Positions 59,692 through 64,000 of a stretch of 64,000 nucleotides of DNA are shown piece after piece. The notes under the pieces were generated by a model, which was not told the origin of the DNA, did no database searches, and saw only the letters and a list, made by a program, of their open reading frames with translations. Every line of letters begins with the position of its first letter. Positions within the stretch are counted from its first letter, which is position 1. Source of the DNA: CAZMGT01 sp964565895 (GTDB lineage Bacteria; Armatimonadota; Zipacnadia; UBA1398; CAZMGT01); contig CAZMGT010000015.1 of assembly GCA_964565895.1 (NCBI GenBank), forward strand, positions 1 through 64,000, in the 5' to 3' direction. The translations under genes and the position numbers were made by a program.

Positions 59692-61458
59692 ATGGGCCTT
59701 GAGGAGCAGATACGCCGCCACTGGTATGTCTCGCGGCTGGATGGCGCGCGCATACCCTACCTCGTATTCGTACCGCGCAGCTACCGCGGCGCGCCCGTGC
59801 CCGCCGTCTACTCGCTCCATGGCTATGGCCGGGACGAATGGGGCGGCGTGCGCGAGCACCTGCTCGAGCTGTGCGAGCGATATGGCTGGCTGCTTGTGTC
59901 GACCGCAGGGCGCGGGTGGACGTTTTACGACGGCCCGGGCGAGCAGGACTTCCTCGAGGTTTGGGAGCGCGTGGCCCAGCGCTATGCCATAGACTTTTCC
60001 CGCATATACCTCGTGGGACACTCCATGGGCGGGACGGGGACGCTGCGCTTGGCCACGCGTTTTCCAGACCGCTTCGCCGCCGCCGTTGCCCTTTGCCCGT
60101 GGAGCGACTGGCGCCTGTGGTATCGCCGGTGGTACGCCTCCGCGGAGCACCCACGGGCGGTCCCCTGGTGGCGCAGGGTGCTGCTCGAGCGCGCATCGCC
60201 GCTGTTCTATGCGGAGAACCTGCTTCACGTTCCCCTGTACCTTTTGCACGGCGTTCGCGATGACGTTGTGAGCGTAAAACACTCTCGTCGGCTTTATCGG
60301 CGCCTGCGCGAGCTGCGCTACGAGGTGGTCTATAAGGAGTACGTGCGCAGCGGCCACGGGCGGTTTGCGGGACGCCTTGCCGCGGCGTTTCGCTGGCTTG
60401 CCGGCCAAACGCGCCCTCGGCACTGGCTCGGCGGAGCGCAACCTCTGGCGCGCACCGAGAAAAGGGAAAAGACGCGGCCGAAGGCGCCCTCTCGCATTGT
60501 TCTCCGCGTGGGCGCTCTGCGCCACGCCCGCGCCTACTGGCTGAGCGTGGAGCAGCTCGACGACCCAACAACGCCCGCGCGCGTGCAAACGGAGATCGCC
60601 CCCGAGACGTGCCAGGGCCCCGCCCGAATCGCCCTGCGTTGCGCGGGAGCCCGGCGGTTGGTTGTTGATTTTGGCGCAGCCCCGCTCCGCCCCGGGGAGC
60701 AGGTTGAAGTAGCGCTTGGCGGAGCCCCTGTTTTCCAAGGCAGGGCCCGGGGAACGCTCGCCCTGGAGCGCGACGAGAGGGGCCGCTGGGCGGCAAACCC
60801 GCCCCCAAGCGCTGCTTTGTGCAAGGCGCCAGGGCTCGAGGGACCCTGGGGCGACGCCCTGTGCGACAGCTTCCTTGTGGTCTTCGGCGACGACCCGCGC
60901 GAGCGCGAGCTCGCCGAACAATTCGCCTTGGCCTGGGGCCGCTGGACGGTTGGCCTGCGCGAGGACGGCGCGCCCCGCGCCCAAGCGCGAATCAAACACG
61001 CCGCGGCGGTAACTCGCGCAGAGGTCGCGCAGCACAACCTCGTCCTTTTCGGCCGGCCGCGCGACAACGCGCTTTTGCGCACAGTGCTCGACGAGCTGCC
61101 CGTGGCCATTAGCAACGACGGGATCACGCTCGCCGGCGAGAGGTTTCGCGGGCGACACTTTGGCCTGCGGCTGATATATCCCAACCCGCTTAACCCGCGG
61201 CGCTACGTGGCGCTTTCGGTGGGGCGGCTGCCCCTGCGCACAAAGGATTTCGAGTGCCTCCCCTGGCTTGTGCCCGATTTCGCGGTGTTCGACGAACGGA
61301 TACAATGTAGCCGGACCACGCACATGGAGTGGGAGCTTTTCGACGCTGGAGAGTGGCCGGAAGGCGCCGAGCCGCCGCAGGTGCACCTCCCCGACTGCCT
61401 GGTGTGCGCGGGCTTTTTCGACTCGTTCTGGCGGCTGGGAAAGGTGAGCGAGAGGTGA
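59692..61458 (+). CDS. Two-domain protein: alpha/beta esterase (prolyl-oligopeptidase-like) plus unknown domain
   Basis: 588 residues without a signal peptide. Residues 1-235 form an alpha/beta hydrolase: YLVFVPRSYRGAPVPAVYSL then HGYGRDEW (oxyanion), the nucleophile elbow VGHSMGGTGT, LYLLHGVRDDVVSV (Asp) and RSGHGRFAG (His). Residues ~265-588 are a separate domain of beta-rich and LVFGRPRDNALL-like segments that I do not recognise; it resembles the second half of large multidomain esterases (DFLVVFGDDPRE-like region). A conserved GxNF-like LIYPNPLNPRRYVALSVG block is noteworthy. Overlaps the next gene (GTGA). Confidence 0.8.
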   Translation: MGLEEQIRRHWYVSRLDGARIPYLVFVPRSYRGAPVPAVYSLHGYGRDEWGGVREHLLELCERYGWLLVSTAGRGWTFYDGPGEQDFLEVWERVAQRYAIDFSRIYLVGHSMGGTGTLRLATRFPDRFAAAVALCPWSDWRLWYRRWYASAEHPRAVPWWRRVLLERASPLFYAENLLHVPLYLLHGVRDDVVSVKHSRRLYRRLRELRYEVVYKEYVRSGHGRFAGRLAAAFRWLAGQTRPRHWLGGAQPLARTEKREKTRPKAPSRIVLRVGALRHARAYWLSVEQLDDPTTPARVQTEIAPETCQGPARIALRCAGARRLVVDFGAAPLRPGEQVEVALGGAPVFQGRARGTLALERDERGRWAANPPPSAALCKAPGLEGPWGDALCDSFLVVFGDDPRERELAEQFALAWGRWTVGLREDGAPRAQARIKHAAAVTRAEVAQHNLVLFGRPRDNALLRTVLDELPVAISNDGITLAGERFRGRHFGLRLIYPNPLNPRRYVALSVGRLPLRTKDFECLPWLVPDFAVFDERIQCSRTTHMEWELFDAGEWPEGAEPPQVHLPDCLVCAGFFDSFWRLGKVSER

Positions 61459-62639
61459 GGAAGGGAGCGACAAGTGCCATCCTCGCGCTTTTGCTGCTAG
61501 CGGCCCCGATTGCCTCACAACGCGCGAGCAGCTTCGCTGGCCGCCTACGGCCCACCGCTGCGCCAGGGGGCGCGGTGCGCGTGGCCGCTGCGGCACGCCC
61601 CGTGCGCCCCTTGCCCTGGTGGGACCGCCGCTGGCACTACCGCCTCACGCTGCGCGTAGGCGCTGGGCCGCGCTGGCGTGTGGACTGCCCCATTGAGGCG
61701 CGCGTTGACCTCCAGCGCTACCTCCGCCGCCCGCTAGACGAGGCCTCAGTGCGCGTGGTGTTTCGCCGGCGGCTTGTTCCCGCGCAATATGACGTGCGAA
61801 CGGGGACGCTGGTGTTTGTCGCCCGCGGCGAAATTCGCCCGGGGACGGCGCGGACGTACGAGGTCTACTTCGACGAACGCCGGCGAACGCCAAAGCCCAA
61901 GCACACCTTCCGCGGAGCGCAGGCGCGCCAAGCTCCGGGCGGTGCGGTATGGCTGGAGAACGAGCGATTGCGTTTGCTGCTCTCGCCCGAGGGCGGCCGC
62001 GCCGCGCGCTGGGAGGTTCTCGCGCTCGGCGAGAGGGACATCGCGCGGTGGGCCGAGCGCGAGCCGCGCGGGTTTTTCTACAACCCCCTGCTTTATAACA
62101 AGCGAGCAACGCTCGCCCCGCTGCTTGTGGGGCCTGTCGCCGTGCGCTACCGCTGTAGCTTCCCCCAAGGCCCGAGCTATACCATTACCCTTTATTCCGG
62201 AATGAGCTGGGCCGAGGTGGTGTGGGACACGCCGCTGGACAGCTTTTGGTGTTACGATTCCCTAGGCGGCGACAAGGGAGCCGCGTGGCAGACGGCTTGC
62301 TCGGCAACGGCGCAGCGCGAGGCGCTCGAACAAGCGCTTTATTGCCGCGGCGCGCGCTGGGTGGCAAAGCACAGGGCCGATGGCCTGGCCCTGGGCCTCG
62401 TCGTTCCCGAGGTAGACTGCGCCATGGGCGTGGAGCTGCGCGGAGAACGCAGCGGGGTAGGCATTTCCCGCTCCACTCCGGCGGCGCACTTTGTCGTCGT
62501 CGGCGACGTTCTGGGCAGGTTCGACGCGGCGTTTTGGGAAACGCTGCGCCGCACGCTTGACCATACCCTGCCCCCTGTGGTTGACATTGGGCCGCTGGAG
62601 AGGCTCAACGCCGCGGGGAAAATTACCGCCACGGGCTGA
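61455..62639 (+). CDS. Secreted mutarotase-like/DUF2341-type carbohydrate protein
   Basis: 394 residues from GTG 61455, overlapping the stop of the esterase gene; a signal-like segment follows (SAILALLLLAAPIASQ). The N-terminal module (PWWDRRWHYRLTLRVG, then VRVVFRRRLVPAQYD and TARTYEVYFDERRRTP) matches the small module found in front of many secreted glycan-active proteins. The rest looks like a galactose-mutarotase-type beta-sandwich (WLENERLRLLLSPEGGRAAR, YTITLYSGMSWAEVVWD). It could be a lyase or binding protein. AAGGTGAG lies about nine bases upstream. Confidence 0.7.
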   Translation: MRKGATSAILALLLLAAPIASQRASSFAGRLRPTAAPGGAVRVAAAARPVRPLPWWDRRWHYRLTLRVGAGPRWRVDCPIEARVDLQRYLRRPLDEASVRVVFRRRLVPAQYDVRTGTLVFVARGEIRPGTARTYEVYFDERRRTPKPKHTFRGAQARQAPGGAVWLENERLRLLLSPEGGRAARWEVLALGERDIARWAEREPRGFFYNPLLYNKRATLAPLLVGPVAVRYRCSFPQGPSYTITLYSGMSWAEVVWDTPLDSFWCYDSLGGDKGAAWQTACSATAQREALEQALYCRGARWVAKHRADGLALGLVVPEVDCAMGVELRGERSGVGISRSTPAAHFVVVGDVLGRFDAAFWETLRRTLDHTLPPVVDIGPLERLNAAGKITATG

Positions 62640-62657
62640 GCGCAAGGGAAAGGGAAA

Positions 62658-63860
62658 ATGACCGACGAGCTGCGCGAGCGAGCGCGGGAGCTTAAGCGAG
62701 AGCTGCGCGAGACCTGTGGCGTGGCGCGCGGGGAGGCGCGCGTTGTCCTCTCCCCCTACCGCGTCTGCCCCATCGGGGCCCACGTAGACCACCAGCTTGG
62801 CCTAGTTTGCGGAATGGCCATTAACCGCAGCGTGCTCTTGGCCTATGCCCCGAGCGGCACGGGCGAGGTCCGCCTGCGCAGCAGGGACTTCCCCGGCGAG
62901 GTGCGCTTTTCGCTAGACGACATTCCGCCGGCGCGCGGGGAGGACTGGGGAAACTACGTCCGCGGGGCGGCGCTGGCCCTCAAGCGCGAACATACGCTTA
63001 AGCAGGGGATCGTCGGCCTCGTCGCCGGGAGCATGCCCATCGGGGGGCTGAGCTCGTCCGCTGCGGTGGGCATCGCCTATCTCTTCGCGTTGGAGGAGGC
63101 GAACTCTCTCGCGCTTGACGCGAAGGCGAATATCCGCTTGATGCAGGTTATCGAAAACGAATACATTGGCCTAAACAACGGGATCCTCGACCAGTCGATG
63201 ATCCTCCTCAGCGAGCGGGGGCGCCTGGTGAGCTTGGACTGCCTCACCGAGGAGGGCGAGACCGTGGCCCCGGGCGCGGCGATGCCCCAGTTCGCCATTG
63301 CCGTAGTCTACTCCGGGGTGAGCGAAGCGCTCGTGTCTACAGACTATAACCGCCGGGTGGCGGAGTGCGAGGAGGCGGCGCGGCTTTTGCTGCGCGCCGC
63401 AGGGCTGGAGGCGCCGCCGGGCGCCAAGCTACGCCACGTTCCGCGCGAGGTGTTCGAAGCTTACGCCCGCGAGCTGCCGCACAATCTGCGCCGGCGAGCG
63501 ACACACTTTTTCGGCGAGCTTAAGCGTGTGGAGCAAGGAGTTGCCGCGTGGCGCGCGGGGGATCTTACGCGCTTTGGAGAGTTAGTTAGCGCCTCGGGCG
63601 AGAGCTCGATCGTCAACTACGAGTGCGGCTCGCCGGAGCTGACGGAGATCTATCGCCTGCTCCTCGCCTGCGAGGGGGTATATGGGGCGCGGTTTAGCGG
63701 GGCCGGCTTTCGCGGTTCGTGCATCGCGCTCTGCTCTCCGGAGGCGGAGGAGGAGATTCGCCGCGCGATGGAGGAGGAATACGCGCGCAAATTCCCAAAA
63801 TTGGCGGGGAGTTTTGAAGTTCACCTGTGTTCCCCAGACGACGGAGCGAGATTTGTATGA
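62658..63860 (+). CDS. GHMP sugar kinase, galacturonokinase-like
   Basis: 400 residues. GHMP motif 1 is SPYRVCPIGAHVDHQLG (residues 32-48) where typical galactokinases have LIGEHTDYNGG. Motif 2 is GGLSSSAA (129-136), and motif 3 is GARFSGAGFRGSC near residue 345. YLFALEEANSL and GLNNGILDQS are also family blocks. The CPxGAHxDHQ form is that of plant galacturonic acid kinase. It would phosphorylate GalA or a related sugar at C1 using ATP. It overlaps by four bases a sugar nucleotidyltransferase gene, which fits a kinase-uridylyltransferase salvage route. Confidence 0.85.
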   Translation: MTDELRERARELKRELRETCGVARGEARVVLSPYRVCPIGAHVDHQLGLVCGMAINRSVLLAYAPSGTGEVRLRSRDFPGEVRFSLDDIPPARGEDWGNYVRGAALALKREHTLKQGIVGLVAGSMPIGGLSSSAAVGIAYLFALEEANSLALDAKANIRLMQVIENEYIGLNNGILDQSMILLSERGRLVSLDCLTEEGETVAPGAAMPQFAIAVVYSGVSEALVSTDYNRRVAECEEAARLLLRAAGLEAPPGAKLRHVPREVFEAYARELPHNLRRRATHFFGELKRVEQGVAAWRAGDLTRFGELVSASGESSIVNYECGSPELTEIYRLLLACEGVYGARFSGAGFRGSCIALCSPEAEEEIRRAMEEEYARKFPKLAGSFEVHLCSPDDGARFV

Positions 63861-64000
63861 AGTCCATCATCCTTGCCGCAGGCTATGCTACGCGGATGTA
63901 TCCGCTCACGCGCGACTTCCCCAAGCCACTCCTGCCTTTGGGGAAGACAACGATCCTCGACCTGTGCCTGGAGCAGGTGGCCGACGTGCCCCAGGTGGAT
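63857..64000 (+). CDS. Sugar-phosphate nucleotidyltransferase, N-terminal part (3' end outside window)
   Basis: 48 residues are visible before the window ends. They begin KSIILAAGYATRMYPLTRD then FPKPLLPLGKTTILD, the nucleotide-binding signature of the RmlA/GlmU/GalU family (GxGTRxxPLTxxxPK, here GYATRMYPLT). It would join a nucleotide to a sugar 1-phosphate. It starts in ATGA overlap with the kinase gene, supporting joint function. Specificity cannot be told from this fragment. Confidence 0.9.
   Translation, partial: MKSIILAAGYATRMYPLTRDFPKPLLPLGKTTILDLCLEQVADVPQVD

Noticed and set aside
59581..61596. A 671-codon open frame on the minus strand
   Set aside because: It is the mirror of the esterase gene on the plus strand, which has GHSMGG and other catalytic motifs. 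The minus frame is Arg/Pro/Ala-rich without motifs and arises from GC-rich third positions.
1..64000. tRNA, rRNA, CRISPR, insertion sequences
   Set aside because: I looked for tRNA-like GGTTCRA loops in the gaps, regularly spaced repeats and transposase motifs and found none I could support.
50896..64000. Idea that the GspE/PilB ATPase and the large secreted proteins form one operon
   Set aside because: They are divergently transcribed, so any link would be functional rather than transcriptional.

Overview
The window is about two thirds G+C and densely coded. I count 49 protein genes with a visible stop, plus one cut by the right edge; the first is cut by the left edge. I see no rRNA, tRNA, CRISPR array, transposase or integrase. 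Tat signals, lipoprotein signals, secreted glycan-active proteins, Gfo/Idh/MocA oxidoreductases, DUF1080, sulfatase-like and FG-GAP proteins together suggest an environmental glycan-degrading bacterium of the kind seen in Planctomycetota, Verrucomicrobiota, Armatimonadota and related candidate phyla. No phylogenetic marker gene is present, so the phylum is inference only. Two genome-wide habits stand out: TAG is the stop codon of 35 of the 49 genes, and GTTAAC is far commoner than the base composition predicts.

Layout. 1-2085: two FHA proteins and a HIT hydrolase. 2089-7476: a glycogen-debranching-type glucosidase, a KDPG/KHG aldolase, a zinc-ribbon protein with a methyltransferase, and a rubredoxin-like/FAD oxidoreductase. 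7525-10197: a Ski2/Hel308-like helicase fused to an OmpR-type winged helix, behind a promoter whose spacer is filled by a palindrome. 10635-13844: a sugar ABC binding lipoprotein and permease (no ATPase gene) next to an oxidoreductase. 14060-20235: a GH17-like lipoprotein, a TIM-barrel hydrolase candidate, an alkaline-phosphatase-superfamily enzyme and a small membrane protein. 20239-26142 (minus): a likely operon of two sugar isomerase/epimerase-type TIM barrels, an FG-GAP protein, a Tat-exported oxidoreductase and a sulfatase-like enzyme. 26247-34504: a GT39/AftB-like glycosyltransferase, a UroD-family protein, a second sulfatase-like enzyme, a CPBP protease with a split chromate transporter, a flavin reductase, a secreted DUF1080 protein and a PPC/DUF296 protein. 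34508-37249: tldD-pmbA. 37940-39506: an AbiE-type toxin-antitoxin pair with foreign-looking codon use. 39677-50853: more secreted glycan-active proteins, a large polytopic membrane protein and a UPF0173 hydrolase. 50896-52611: an orphan GspE/PilB ATPase. 52805-64000: a co-directional, partly overlapping gene set with two tandem ~920-residue secreted paralogues, an NPCBM-like protein, an esterase, a mutarotase-like protein, a galacturonokinase-like GHMP kinase and a sugar nucleotidyltransferase.

How the genes may work together. Secreted or lipid-anchored hydrolases and lectin-like proteins would act on external glycans. Tat-exported oxidoreductases, TIM barrels and DUF1080 fit an oxidative (3-keto-glycoside) route. 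The kinase and nucleotidyltransferase at the right end, with the aldolase at the left, would handle released sugars or uronic acids. The regulatory points of most interest are the helicase promoter and the AbiE promoter.
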